Shown in pieces: positions 27,092-39,995 of a stretch of 64,000 bases of DNA (its first letter is position 1; each line of letters opens with the position of its first letter). This DNA is from Adineta vaga. Lineage: Eukaryota > Rotifera. Location of the stretch: contig CP075496.1 of NCBI GenBank assembly GCA_021613535.1, forward strand, positions 2,108,001 to 2,172,000, read 5' to 3'. The translations under genes and the position numbers were made by a program. Below the pieces are notes generated by a model. It was given only the letters and a program-made list of their open reading frames with translations. It was not told the DNA's origin and searched no databases.

Positions 27092-28909
27092 TATGTGTAT
27101 TATTTTAAGTTCTTTCTTTCACACCTTCAAGTATAAATGAAGAGTAGTGATGGCAAACATTGAAAAAGAATAGTCGGACATCATAGTACCTTCAACAATT
27201 CATGAATTTCTTTTTTCTCCTTTCGTTCTCTTGTATATGCTGTTGTCTAAACAACGAACATTTGTTCATAAATCACACATATAGACAGAATTGAATCAAT
27301 GCGCTTCAATAACTGTCTGTTTCGATATACTAGTGTCTGTATATGTATATATATAAATATTTATTAATCGAAAGAACAATAAAATCTACTTGATTAATAC
27401 TCATATATACTAGTCGAATGACAATCTTCAATTGAAAAGAAGAAAAAAAAAGAGAAAACGAAAGAGAACGATGGATCAGATAGAAGAGAACACTCACCGT
27501 TATCGTCTCGATTCATAGCCACTCAGAATTAAATGAAAAAGATGTAAATGAATTCCTTTTAAGTCTATATACGTGTTTAATATTCACATTGAAAGAAAAA
27601 CAATGCTAAACATTCAATTCACACGTTCATCTTTTCAATTCTTATCATATCAACATCGATTCTGAATATATTTTAATCCAATAGAACTATGCATTATATA
27701 CATTTATAGGTAAATCAATGTCGCTGGCATCTATGACTTTTTGACATGTTGATTTCTGTACTTTCGATGAACCTATTACGTCAGTCAATTGAATACTTCT
27801 CAGATTTACTAGTGAAGAACAAAAAGAAACGTTCTCTATTCAATTACCATATACAACAAAAAAAAATGACGAGTAGAATTCTTTGTGAAGTTTTTAGAGA
27901 TGTCAAATAGATTTCCTATTTCGTAGTATACAAAAAAAGGTACTTGACATCTATATTATCAATAACAGCAAAGGCGATATCAGATGAAGTGTACAAAGAG
28001 AGACGTGAAATTAAGTCAAATCCTAGAAGTAACCAAATTGCATAATGAAAAAAGAAATGAACATGATCAGAAATCAATATCCAGATTTGATTATGACGTT
28101 CAAACGATAAATGGTACCTCGAGATGTGATTGGACGTCGTCTGATTCTAGTTCGATGACCACTTTGCGTCTTTCTGACTTTCGAAAAATGACTCATTGAA
28201 GATTGTTCAACGATATTCGTTTGATTTCACTCGTTTTTTTTCTCTCTAGAATGAAGTGTTCGACATTCTCTATTCATGAATGCATCAGTTCACTTTCAGA
28301 AAGTAAACTACGACAAATCAATGATTTATCGGTCATTTACGAGACAACTGAGAGTTAAACTGAACAAATTTATTCTATTAAAAAAGAAAAGAAATATTAA
28401 TCAATAATCTTTGTGTTTTGTTTAATTAAAGAAATGTCTCAATGGAGATTCAATCGTTGCGTAACAATGATGGACAGTTGTACTTGAATGTTACGTCAAA
28501 TAAGTCATAAGAATTATATCAGAAGTCACAATTGATCGAGAGGTTAGATTATAAATGATATTTTGTTATTCAGATATATGTTACAATTGAAGCATGTAAT
28601 CTTGTTTTGAATCAACAGAGGAAAAAAAGCATGTTTTGATTGGTATTTCTATCAATGTCATTATGAATACACTGTGTTGCTTTTTTTTTACCTATGTCAT
28701 ACTTAAATAATATTGAGTCGTTATTATTCACTGACAATCACATTATTTCTATATATTTTTATTCTGCGACACACTTTATCATCGATAGTTTCTAGTATGA
28801 CGATAATGATCAAATGTTGAATATGATTTAAAATCCTTTTTTTTGATAAACATTTCATCCAATTTATAGATTCGATTTTTTCGTCAGCTGTTTCTTCATT
28901 TTATTCTCC
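27092..28909. other. 1.8-kb intergenic region, divergent promoters
   Basis: It lies between the membrane-protein gene (-) and the TIR gene (+). It holds one doubtful 71-codon ORF at 27984-28199, listed separately. Otherwise I see only AT-rich sequence. Confidence 0.4.
27984..28199 (+). CDS. Doubtful small ORF
   Basis: An ATG-to-TGA frame of 71 codons (MKCTKRDVKLSQILEV at the start, LRLSDFRKMTH at the end) has a composition closer to genes than to flanking DNA: few homopolymers, mixed charged residues. There is no homologue I know, no signal peptide and no clear splice site. It may be chance or a remnant. Confidence 0.2.
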   Translation: MKCTKRDVKLSQILEVTKLHNEKRNEHDQKSISRFDYDVQTINGTSRCDWTSSDSSSMTTLRLSDFRKMTH

Positions 28910-29566
28910 ATGGCAACTTATAATATTCCGCCGGGTAAACATGTTATGTTTTCGTATGGTTGGGATGTTCAAAAGCTAATTCTACAAGTACATCATTATC
29001 TAACAGAAAAAAATGTTCCAGTATGGATGGATAGAGAAGGTGGAATGAAAGATTATTTGACTAATAGGTAATTTAAAGAACGAAAATCATAATCATCTAA
29101 TAGAATTTCATTGCCGTTTTTATTCAGTATGGCTGATGGAATAGAAAATGCCGCAGTTATCTGTTGTTTTGTTACCTCGAAATATCAGAGTTCTTCTTAT
29201 TGTAAAAAAGAATTATTATATGCTGAAAATCGTACAATTCCGATTATTCCATGTTTAATGGATTCGGATCCGCAATGGATGCCAACTGGTTGGCTTGGTT
29301 ATACTATTATTGATATTTTATATCTAGATTTTCGTGATTTACTTACTGATAATAGTCCCGATAATATTCAGAACAAGTGCAATACGTTAATTGATCGTAT
29401 CAATTCAACTTTAGGAAGACTTTCTTCACCTTTAAGTTCGTATCTTCACTATTAAAATTCTATTCATTATGTTATTGTTTTTATAGACGAATTTAAACCA
29501 GAAATTACCACGAGAAAAGTATCGAGTGTTTATGATTATGAAGATAATGAATGTTATCCTGTTTGA
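28910..29566 (+). CDS. Single-domain TIR protein
   Basis: Three exons (28910-29067, 29128-29435, 29487-29566) give 181 residues. Nearly all is one TIR domain: HVMFSYGWDVQKLILQ is box 1, VPVWMDREGGMKDYL the BB-loop region, AAVICCFVTSKYQSSSYCKK the alphaC/betaD region, then ELLYAENRTIPIIPCLM and WLGYTIIDILYLDFRD. The glutamate after YCKK sits where NAD-cleaving TIRs (SARM1, plant TIRs) have their catalytic Glu (established knowledge; alignment by eye). There is no transmembrane, LRR, death or SAM domain, so it is not a Toll receptor or MyD88. It could be a NADase or an adaptor in innate defence (inference). A short acidic tail ends the protein. Confidence 0.88.
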
Positions 29567-29758
29567 TACGACTAACAGTCATTCAATATGTATATCATCA
29601 TCGGAAATATTGACACGAGATGTTTAGAAGTATTTTTCATTTTCTATGTACGAAAAAACAATATTCTCTTTTGTTTTTATTGAAAAATCGAAAATTTAAG
29701 AAAAAAAAAACATAATCATACAAAAAGAAAGAGATTAGTTCTCCAGACAATAAGAAGA

Positions 29759-32700
29759 TTATTTCTTGCCTTTCTTTCCTGCTGAACCTTTTCCCTTTTT
29801 CCCTTTCTCAGTTGCAGGTGGTTTGTTTTTTTCTGCTGCGGCAATCAATTCTTGTTCTCTTGCAGCTAATTCAGCTAATCGTTTACGTTCAACTTCAAGA
29901 AAACGTTGTCGAAATGCTTCACGTGGTTCATTAACTGTACGACGAAATTGATCGATTTTTCCTTGTAAATCAACATATTCTTCTAATTGACGAATCTTTT
30001 CTTTATAACGATTATTTTGATCTTCGGTACGATATTGACGTATTTCATCTGCATACTTGGCATATTCGAGAAATTCAGCTTGTCGACGACGTAATTCTTC
30101 TTCTTCAAATAATGGATCGATTATAATTGTCTCGTCACCAAGTAGTTTATGTCTAAAAGAAAATTAATTCAGATATATTTTTCATTATGTTTTCACAATC
30201 AATTCGATTACTTGGTGAAAGGTTTGATATCCAATGGTGGTAGAATAATTTTTGGTTTTGTTGGTGGTGGTTGATCAAGAAGAGGTTCATCAACTATCGG
30301 CATTGGTGGAACTAATGGAGCAGCTTCTTGTTGTGCTGCTGCTGCCGCTGCTAGTTCAGCTTGTTTAGTTGCTTCATCTTTTGCAGCACCCTTTTTAGTT
30401 CCAGTTGAAGAAATACCTTTCTTTGTTGTTGCGGCTGGCGTTTGTTTAGCAACAGGTTGTTGTTCAGCAGCAGGTGGAACTGTGGAAGGTGCTGTAGTAG
30501 TCGATGGTTTGTCACTTGGTTGTGTTTCAGGTGATTTTGTTGTACCATCCGTTGTGGCGGATAAAGGTCGTTCTTCGACTTTTGGTTGTAAAGAATCGAG
30601 AAATTTTTGTCGTGTTTGCATTGCTTTTTGAGCACGTCCAGTTTCCAATGTTTCCCATGCTTTTTTTGTATTAATCAATTCTTCGTGTCGTTCAGTATCT
30701 TTTTTGATAGTTAATTCATCCTATATATGAAAGAAGAATTATTAATTTAAAAACGAATGACATATTTTATTTTCATACCGCTTTGTCAGCATCACATACA
30801 ACACGTAATATCCAATGTGCTTTAGTTGTATCAAGTGGTTTTTCGACATTTCCTTTTCCGGTTCCTGGTCGACCAGATGTACCTGTACTACCTTTGGTTG
30901 CACCTGCAGCGGCTGTAGCTCCTTTTCCTTTGCCAGCTGCAGTAGCACCAGTACCTGTCGCTCCTTTTCCTTTACCTGCACCAGTAGTACCAGCAGTTGC
31001 GCCTGTAGTTCCATCTACTTTTGTTGCTACTGGTTGTTTGAAAACTAAATTCAACAAAATGAATATATTATTCATTTGCACGAATGTACACAAAAATAAT
31101 CTCTTTTACTTTTCAGATCATTCTTTTCTTGTTCTTTGAGTTGTTCAACAAATTTCCATTGAGTTTCAGTTAATGGCCATGATTTGCGAAGTAATGTTAC
31201 TTGAATAACATACTTATGAAACTAAAGAGATTTGTATATGATATTTCAAGTAGATAACAAGTATCTATTATAATTACTTTTTCTTCTTCATCTAGTACTA
31301 CACCTACTCGACTACTCGATCGCTAAAATAAAATAAAATAAAATAAAATAAAATAGTTTTTACTTTAATAGCAGAGGAAATTTATCAGTGAGTGAAAGGA
31401 TATTTTCTTAAAAATAAACATGCAGGAAATAAAAGAAAGTTTGCAAAAATAATGTAGGAAACAATATAATATATATATATATGTCCATTCACTTGAAGAT
31501 TTTTCTTTTTCTGATTTAACTAGATTAATATCAATGCAAAATAAAATGAAACATACGTCTCATTTTTGAATATATAAAGATTGACTTACACTTCGTTTTC
31601 CACTTCCAATTTTCTCTTTTTCAGGTCGAGCATTCGTTGTTGGTAGAGGAGTTGTTTCACTAATACTACCTCGAGCAGTACCAGCTCCTGATTTACTATC
31701 TTTTTTACCTATACACACATTAAACAAAGAATATAGAATTTAGATAGTTATGTAAAAAAAGTTACCTCCAGTTTTTGACGCTGGTCTTGACGTCAGTGGT
31801 GATGCTGTTGCTGCTGTTGTTGAGACTTGCGGTGTTGGTGCCGATGGTGCTTGAACTGCAGTACTTACTGTATTCGTAACATCACGTAAGAATAGAACAG
31901 CTGGTAAAACGACGTTGCCTTTGCCTTCAACACGAACTATTTCTTCACTACCATCAAAGACAGTTAAACGCATTAAGACATCGGATTTGGATGTAGTAAA
32001 TTGAAGACTAGCCAAATGAAAATTACGACCAGTTTGATTACTATCATCACCGACAATCACTCGGTATCTTGAAAAACAAAAACCATGAGAATGTGATTAC
32101 TTCGAAAGAAGTTCATGAAACAGTAACTGATGATGCAACGCTAATTTTTATAGAATAATAAATATCTTACCTGCATATAATCAGATCTCTATTTGGTACA
32201 TAATAACCTTTGCTTTCTTTAGTTACAAATGCTGATGTTAATTGTTCACTACGTGGTTCTGGTAAATGTGTATACGATGTTAATAAACGAAGACGATAAC
32301 GATTATTGACTAATGGTTGATCTAATGTTACTCCTTCGGCAAAAAACGTATAACCAAGCTAAGTTTTGTAAATAAAATAGAATAGAAATTTCGTATATTT
32401 TTTTATTGATTAAGAAAATTAACTTTACTTTATTTTTTATAAACTTGGCAGGAGCAAGTCGATTAAAAATTAAAGGCATTTCATCATATGTATCATTGTT
32501 AATCACACGTAAAATTGAATTTTGTGCATGAGCAAGAAGTTTCGCGGAAACAAAACCGTCTTCAGTAGCATAAAATATATCTCTAGAATCAAGATAAATA
32601 TTCATACGGTTAATTGACTTTTATTGGAACGAATCTTCTGAAAATACATACCGAAAAAGAGTAAACCAAGTATTTGCTGGTTGTTCTTGATGTTGTCCAT

Positions 32701-35700
32701 GATAATCTCGATAAGTTACCATATTCCAATCATCTTTCGAAAATTGAAAACATTGTATTAATTGTGGTTTGATGACCAATAAATTTCTTTTATAAAATAG
32801 AAGAAAAGTTAGATTTTATTTTTGAATAACCATTTGTAATTCTTACCGAAATAATAAAACAGCTGATTTTGTCATATCATTTTTTAATATTGTCATTGTT
32901 CCTTGTAATGCTCGTTGTATAAGTAAATTTCTTTCTGTACCTGGTGTACGAGCATTCAGTATTCGACGTTGTAAATATCCTCGAGCACTTTTTTGAATAT
33001 TAACAATCGCATCCATTTCATTGGCTGATAATTCTCGAGTTAACCAATCTGATACTGGTTCTTCTAGAAAATATTTTCCAAAAGATATCAAATCAGATCT
33101 ATAAAAAGAACACTCTAATTTCTACCTTGAAGATCGGAAACTGATAATGATGCTGCTAATTGCTGTTGTTGTTTACTAGCTTTATCATCGGTACCACCTT
33201 TATCTTTTCCTCCACCACCCTTTTTAGCGGTTGTTGATGTTCCTGTTGGTGCTGGATTTGCTGGTACAGTTGCATTATTCGGTCGTGCAGAATTTCGAGT
33301 GGCATTTAAATTATCTGAAAGATCATATTTCTATCTAAAGATTTTTTTCTTCAAATTTTGTTTTACTGTGTTTTGTTTCATAAACACCCATGATATCTGT
33401 TGTTGTCAGATCATTTGTAAAACATCGCCAAGCAAATTGTGTTTCGGTATTAAGTGCTTGTCCAGCGTTGGCAAGTATATTACGCAAAGTAGTATAGATT
33501 GCTTCATTAAAAACTTTCCAACATGTTTGAACAGTAAGATGTGCTGATTCCGGTGCATAATCACAATATAAACGAAATAATTCTTGTAATCTATTATCTT
33601 GCTGATCCATATTATTGAAATTTTGTATCGAATCATCAAGAGCAAGAAATAATTCTTCAGCTCGTAGAATAAAATCTGTATCTTCCTATGAATGAAAAAC
33701 GAAATGAAACATAGAAATAAGATTTTTCGATTTTGAAAAACATACAGGCGCTGAAACAACTTTTGCTAATAGTTGATCTTCATCACCAAAGGTAAAATCA
33801 TGTGTATCGGACATAATTTGAAGATGAGAAGCTAATGGACATGTGACAGTAAATTTTAAAACATGTCGTCTGAAATAAAGACAATCATACGGATAAGAAA
33901 TGAATAATTTCAGTTCATTTTTATTTACCCAGGTGGTAATGTAAGTAAAGCAGCTTTTGTTGCTGTTGTATGGAGACGAAGAATAGGTTGACCCATTGAA
34001 ACTGATTTCCAAGAATAGATTTCTGCAATAAGTGAACCTGGTTGAGAAACCGTATCTTTTTGTGCTATTGCGGTATTCTCTGTAGAATTCCCATCATGAG
34101 CAGCACCATGTGGAGCTGGGGTTTGAGGTGATTCGAAAACACTTGGTCGATGTTTACCTCGTGCCGGACTAACTTCTGCAGGTCCTCGATCAGTCGATAA
34201 AGATGTATTACGACCAACTTTTTCTGGTATAGTTGATACAGCTGGAGCAGGTGGACCTGAACCTTCCGGTTGTCCTAAATCATGCCAACGCGATAGTGAT
34301 GTTAAACCAACAATTAATTCAATATTTTTATCAACTGCTTCACGTGTATTATCGACAAATAAATATAATGATGATTTTTCATCTTGAAGATTCTAATAAT
34401 AAAAATTTATATTGAATAAAACTCATCAGACATAGACAAGAGAAGAAACGTACAGGAACTTGTTGAGCTATAGATGGATTTGGATCTTTTTTCTTTTCTT
34501 TCGTAACAGAAGTAACAACCGGCTAAAATACAGAAGAAGCAATACAGATATTATGATCAAATGAATTTCAAACAATATTATGTCACAGTTTATTCAAATT
34601 ATATTTCAAGTGATCACAGAGAAAACTTTTCTTTTGGAGATTATTATGATTTAACAAAGCTTTGAACATTTTCTTTTCATCAAAAAATAAATAATTGGAT
34701 TAAACTATGACACAATTTAATATTAATGTAAAACTATTGATTAAATAAACACATAGTTATGTGTATTAGAATAAATATATATAAAAAACGACAAATACAT
34801 ATGTGTATGTTCCTTTTCAAACAGTTCAAAGAAAACTCAATTACCTGTTGTGCTGCAAAATACTAAAAAGAAATATATGTTCATCACGATTGCTTATATC
34901 TCGTTAGATACGTGAAAGAATTCACTTATGAATGAAAAGATGCTTTTATTTACCCTGAGTTCAGTATGTTTATGTGAATATTGATAACCACGAGGATTAT
35001 GAAAAACGACAATTGATGTAAAACAAGAACAGAAATCATCAAAGTCCATCCAAATTTTTGGTGTTGTATATGCTTTTTTCGTTGGCTGAACAATTTTTGG
35101 ACCTGAATTTGCATCATTGGTTTTCGATTGTGAATCTTGTTGTTCAGGATTAGTGGCAGTTGCTGTTCCAGGAGCATCTAATTGTGTAACAGTTTGTTCA
35201 CTTTCAGCAGCTAAATAATACAAATGATTGATAATATTTGAAAAGATTTTATCAAAGAAATTTCTTACTTTTACTTTTTACAGACACAGCATCGGATGAT
35301 GGTTTAACAGATGCTACTTCAATTTTACTACTTGTCAGTTTTCGATTATTCTGAATCGATTGAAAATAGAAAGTCATTGACTAAGAAGCAAAAAATTTAC
35401 TTTATTTTTATCGGCAGATCGTTCTCGTCGAAGTTTACTACCAGCACTACGTACAGATTCATCAAAAACATCAGGTGTCTCGGGTATGATCATCTAAATC
35501 AACAATCCGTTTAGTTTTATAATAGTATCGAATTATTTGAATCGAACTTCTTTTGTTTGTGAAATAGATTCTTCTTTTCTATTTCCAATTTGATTTATAT
35601 CGCCTTGATCATTATCAATATCTAATTTTGAATCATTATGTTCGGCATCTTCATCTTCATCAACTTCAATTATTTCAGGAACATCAGCAATTGTTGAATG

Positions 35701-38215
35701 TGTCGCTGAATGACTCAAACGAGATGTTGTACCATGATTAGGTGTACTAACATTCCTATAGATAGATATATCAGTATTATATAAAGAAACAAAATTTTGA
35801 TAAAATAATAGAACGATGCATGATAATAAGTTCTAAGCACAACGGAAAAAGCAACTATAGAGACGGAGAGAACATGCACAAATGCAAATATAATTCCTAC
35901 GTGATGCAACTATCAATCATATGAAGTCGAATCGTCGGTTTGCTGTTTTAGTTTGGTTAAATGTTAAAAAAATTTTGTAAAAAAATCAACGAATAAAATG
36001 TTCTACATACATATTTAAAGCACTTGGAGATGGATAATTGATATATGGAGAAGTAATTTCGATCCAACGATCAGGTTTAGGTTCTCGAGGTGCTAAAAAA
36101 GAAAGAAGTTTATGTCAAAATTCTTGCTTTTCATTTACTTACTAAATGGTTCGGCATGAGGTAAAATTTTTGTTTTTTTTGGTCGAATAAGTTTCCATGA
36201 AGGTATTTGTTCTGGTAGTGGTGGTGGTTCTAATGGAATATCTCGAATAGTTGTTAATAACATTGTTGTAGCAAATGTATCATTGAGATTATAACGTCTC
36301 AATCGTTCACTTCGATCAGCTACTTCACCATAAGCACTGATACGTGCTGGTTGTAATTGAGGTATACTAGCAAAGACAATCATCTTAGGTGCTTCGGGTA
36401 TAGTTTGATCATCAATAATTGCTCCTGGATCTTCTGAAGCACCACCACGACCAGCACCACCAAATCGTTTCGAATCTTTACCTGTTCGACTTTCTTTTCC
36501 AGCAGCTGCTTTCGTTGTTGGATCTTTCGGTACGGTTAAACTAGCTGGTGCACCAGCTTTTTTCTGACTTTTTTCATCCGATTTTTTCGTTAAAGTTTCA
36601 GTTGCAGTATCATCTTGATGACCCGCTTGTTCCTGCTATTGAAAGTTAGATAGAAATCTATTAATCTAAATGATCTTACATTTGAATGCGATGAAGTTGC
36701 TTCTTCTGTTACTTCAATTTTCGGTTCAGGCCATTTAAATAATGGTACAGGACCATACGTCGGTAATGGACTAGTAGGATTTTGATCCGGTTTATTGATT
36801 TCATTTTCTGTAACAAGTTTATTTGAACGATCATCGCGAAGAAACTTCCAAACTTTTCCAGCATGAGTATATCTAATCATACGTATGATTTATTTTATTT
36901 TATTTTTATAGAACATCGAGAAAAAACGTACTTTAACGGAATCGGTTCAGGCAGCCAACCAGTCAATGTATGAATAATACTTGTTTCATTCGTTGGAGGA
37001 TTAGTGTTTGGTGAACGATAACTACAATTGATGAAAGAAAAGGCAAAGATTTCATTTGAAATAAGGAAAAAAACAGAAACTACTTACTCGAGAGACATGA
37101 TTTTTAATAAACCTTTTGATAAAAGTATTGGCCATAATTCATATGGCAACGATGTTTGTGGTAGAAGACATCGATTTTTCGAATCAAATGGAATCGTATC
37201 ATCAACAACAATCTTTCGCCAAGTACCCTATTTATTTCGAAGTAAAAAGAATTTGTTTCATATTTTTCAAAACATTTCATCGTTTATCTCAACAAACCAG
37301 AAAGAAAAGACGAAGAACATATTTGCCGGCTGGATTATATGGTGTGATAAAAGGTTGTCTTGAAACTTTATTCAATGCATAGATATGTTCCTAGAAGATC
37401 GAAGATTTCGATAATTTACTTAGAAAAAGAGAACAAACCCAAGGTCGCCAAGTTCGTCCACTGAGAACTGCTGGATTTGGTTCTGATGAAATTTCCGATG
37501 GTGTATTTGTAGATTTACGTTCTCGTCGACACACATCCCATAAGGCAGTAATCTGACTAATAATATTACGCATTGTCTATATATTCAAATGGAAATCATG
37601 ATAAACAAAATCAATGCGTCATATTCTTACATCATTAAAATGTAAATGTTCATTTGGTGTGACTAAATCAAAATTCTGCATGCCTTGATCAACATCGACA
37701 ATCACCGGTGGCTATTGAAGAAGATAGTCTCATTGATTATTTCTATGATCCAAAAAGAAAATCATTTCTTACTCGGTCAGGTGGTAGAAAATCCACTGGT
37801 CTTTTCCATTGATCTACTTTTAATGTAGGAGGAAGTTCAATTTTACCTTCAGGATCTTCAAATCCATGTGTACCCTAGAAAATAATTCATTTCAATATAT
37901 GATCACTTCATTTGAAGTCATTTTCATACCGTTACAATTGCTGATTTTGTATCAACACGAGCTCGATTTGCTGCTGTTTCTTTCTTTTTTCCACTTCCCA
38001 CTTCCCATGATTCTGCATTAACATCTGCATCATTCCATTCTGGCCATAATGGTGCTAAACGAGATTTTCTATTGTCCACCGATCTAAATCATAATAAACA
38101 TCAATAGAAGCAAATCACGAAAAAAATGCTCAATCAACCTCGATGTTTGATCGCCTCGTGAATGATTCGCACCACCACCACCAGCTGCTGTTTTTGATGG
38201 TGCAGCAGTAGTCAT
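29759..38215 (-). CDS. ADGB: Androglobin (calpain-like + permuted globin)
   Basis: About 25-30 small exons from ATG 38215 (MTTAAPSKTAAGGGG) to TAA 29761-29759 read as androglobin, roughly 1,600 residues. Markers in order: LAPLWPEWNDADVNAESWEV and FEDPEGKIELPPTLKV; calpain-like core with GTWRKIVVDDTIPFD and YELWPILLSKGLLKI, then IIHTLTGWLPEPIPL; SWKLIRPKKTKILP; KIWMDFDDFCSCFTSIVVFH; a globin-like region containing ESAHLTVQTCWKVFNEAI, then an IQ-type motif IVNIQKSARGYLQRRIL; beta-rich segments; HWILRVVCDADKA; a coiled-coil C-terminus ending in K/G residues. Androglobin is a cilium/sperm-flagellum protein of multiciliated cells. A Gly/Ala/Thr/Lys low-complexity insert lies near 30790-31040. Identity is strong; exact exon ends were not all checked. 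Confidence 0.93.
31325..31355. repeat. AAAAT pentanucleotide repeat in an androglobin intron
   Basis: Six tandem copies of a five-base A4T-type unit are visible, inside an intron. Confidence 0.85.
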
Positions 38216-38453
38216 TTCTTTTTAGAAATTTATTCAGATAAATAACAGATCATTAATTTCAAAAAAAGATTCAACTTCTAGATTACCACTACTTGTTTAA
38301 TGGGTAGTTTAGATAGAGCAGCCATTTTCAACGAAATTGGCAAGGTAGATTCCTCAAAGATCATCAATTTCAATGTACAACATAGATGGCACTGGTTAAC
38401 AAGACACAAATTTTCTTTTCATTAAGAAAAAAAGAAAGATACTCTTTCAACTT

Positions 38454-38732
38454 CTAGATGAGTTCTAACAAATGACTGAATTAATGTAGTCAGTCAAACA
38501 TGAATATTTAAAAAAGGAAATAGAATACGAACCTGTCTTGTGTCTCCGTAATAGAATATTGTCGATCATTTATTGACAGTTTTCCATGCATATGATGTAA
38601 ATATGAAGGGGAATGTTTTCCTTCATGACTACCATTTACTTTCGAAGTATAATGAATTAATTTCGATACGTTGGGAGAATGTTTGGACGAATCATCATCA
38701 ATTGTTTCAGTAGATTCTCTACCACTCGACAT
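38454..38732 (-). CDS. Possible small two-exon gene, hypothetical
   Basis: ATG 38732 opens a polar 66-codon frame (MSSGRESTETIDDDSSKHSP, later KLSINDRQYSITETQD) that reaches a GT donor after 38533. Splicing 57 nt to the AG before 38475 keeps the frame and adds SHLLELI before TAG 38456-38454, giving 73 residues. The in-frame splice and gene-like composition favour a real small gene. There is no known domain. It lies just upstream of androglobin on the same strand, but I found no in-frame splice that would make it an androglobin exon. Confidence 0.3.
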
Positions 38733-39995
38733 TAGAACTTTTTTTTTATGAAAAAATGACTTATTTTTTTTGTTGAGCAATAGAAGCAAGAAAAAAAAAG
38801 TAGTTCTATAAATGGAGCTTATTATTTCTAATGGCAGGTAATCCTATGATAATCAATATGAAAACTTTTACCGTTGTTTATAGAGAAAATCGATTTTATT
38901 CATGCATTGCTATTAAATTCAGTTTAGTTTAGTTTACTTTATTATAATCTTTCTTGATAAATGACAAATTTGTCTACTATTTTTGAACATTAATTAAATC
39001 TTGCCTTTCAGAAATAACTTTATCTATACAATTGAATAGATTCTTGTTATCAAATTCTCTTCAAGTTTTGATAAAAGATTACACACCATACCCTTTTCTT
39101 AAATGTGTCTAAAATTTTATCTTGATTTTGATGTGTAAGTACTCTGTGTATTCACATATCCATTGTTATCTCTAATGCACAAATGATAACAATGCTTTTT
39201 ATTCTGATCATGTCACCATATTAGATTCGTCCTTGAAATACAAGGAATAATTTATAAACAATGTAAGGCAGTAAATCAGATGATGAGTAGGTCGAATTAA
39301 CCTTATCTCATAATTTACAATGAAATTTTACATTCATTCCTTTTTTTTCCCTATTCATTTACGTTTTCTCAATGAATTCACAGAGGCAATCTCTACATTT
39401 GCATATATGTCAGGGATCTAAAATAATGTTTCTTAGTCGAAACAAAAAAAAACTCATTAACATATTTTTATCATAATTAAAATTCATTTATTTATAGTAT
39501 TCATTAGTGTTCGTATATTTTCTAAAGAAAACGAAAGATTGTTCAAATATATAAGAATACTTGTATGAATAGCTCGCATCTCATCTTCATGTCACTTAAG
39601 AAAATTCTGACATTGATTATTATTCATTTTGATTGTCACACTTCTAGAAAATAACATGACAAGAGTTTATAGAGTAAGACAGATACATAAATAGATTCTT
39701 TTGTTTCTTTCTTTGCTAAATCATTCATGTTGTTGATCTAATTTCAATCTTAAGATATGACGTTATTTGTGTTTGAATGCAAATTACTAGAAGAAAAACA
39801 GTTGTTAAACTTATTCTTGATAGAATTAATACGGACTAGGATCGTAATTAGTTTGTTTTATTTGCATATTAGTCAACACTATAATAAAATACCACAAATA
39901 TATAATAAAAAAAACGTTCTGTTTTTTTCGAATACTAAATTCGTTCTATCACAGATATAATCAATGTACTTAAAATTGTGTTGTATATGGAATGT
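38733..39995. other. Intergenic, nothing recognised
   Basis: About 1.26 kb of AT-rich sequence with no coding signal on either strand that I could support. Confidence 0.4.

Noticed and set aside
27497-27515. Minus-strand ATG reading MNRDDN followed by a perfect gtgagt donor
   Set aside because: It looks like a tiny first exon, but I found no acceptor that joins it in frame to the membrane-protein gene at 25414-27091 or to any other gene, so it was not annotated.
30783-31139. Plus-strand valine/proline/alanine-rich ORF of 118 codons
   Set aside because: It is the antisense shadow of the Gly/Ala/Thr/Lys low-complexity part of androglobin.
38300-38345. Minus-strand MAALSKLPIKQ peptide just upstream of androglobin
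   Set aside because: It resembles an N-terminus and reaches a possible GT donor, but splicing to the androglobin first exon puts MTTAAPSK out of frame, so ATG 38215 was kept as the start.
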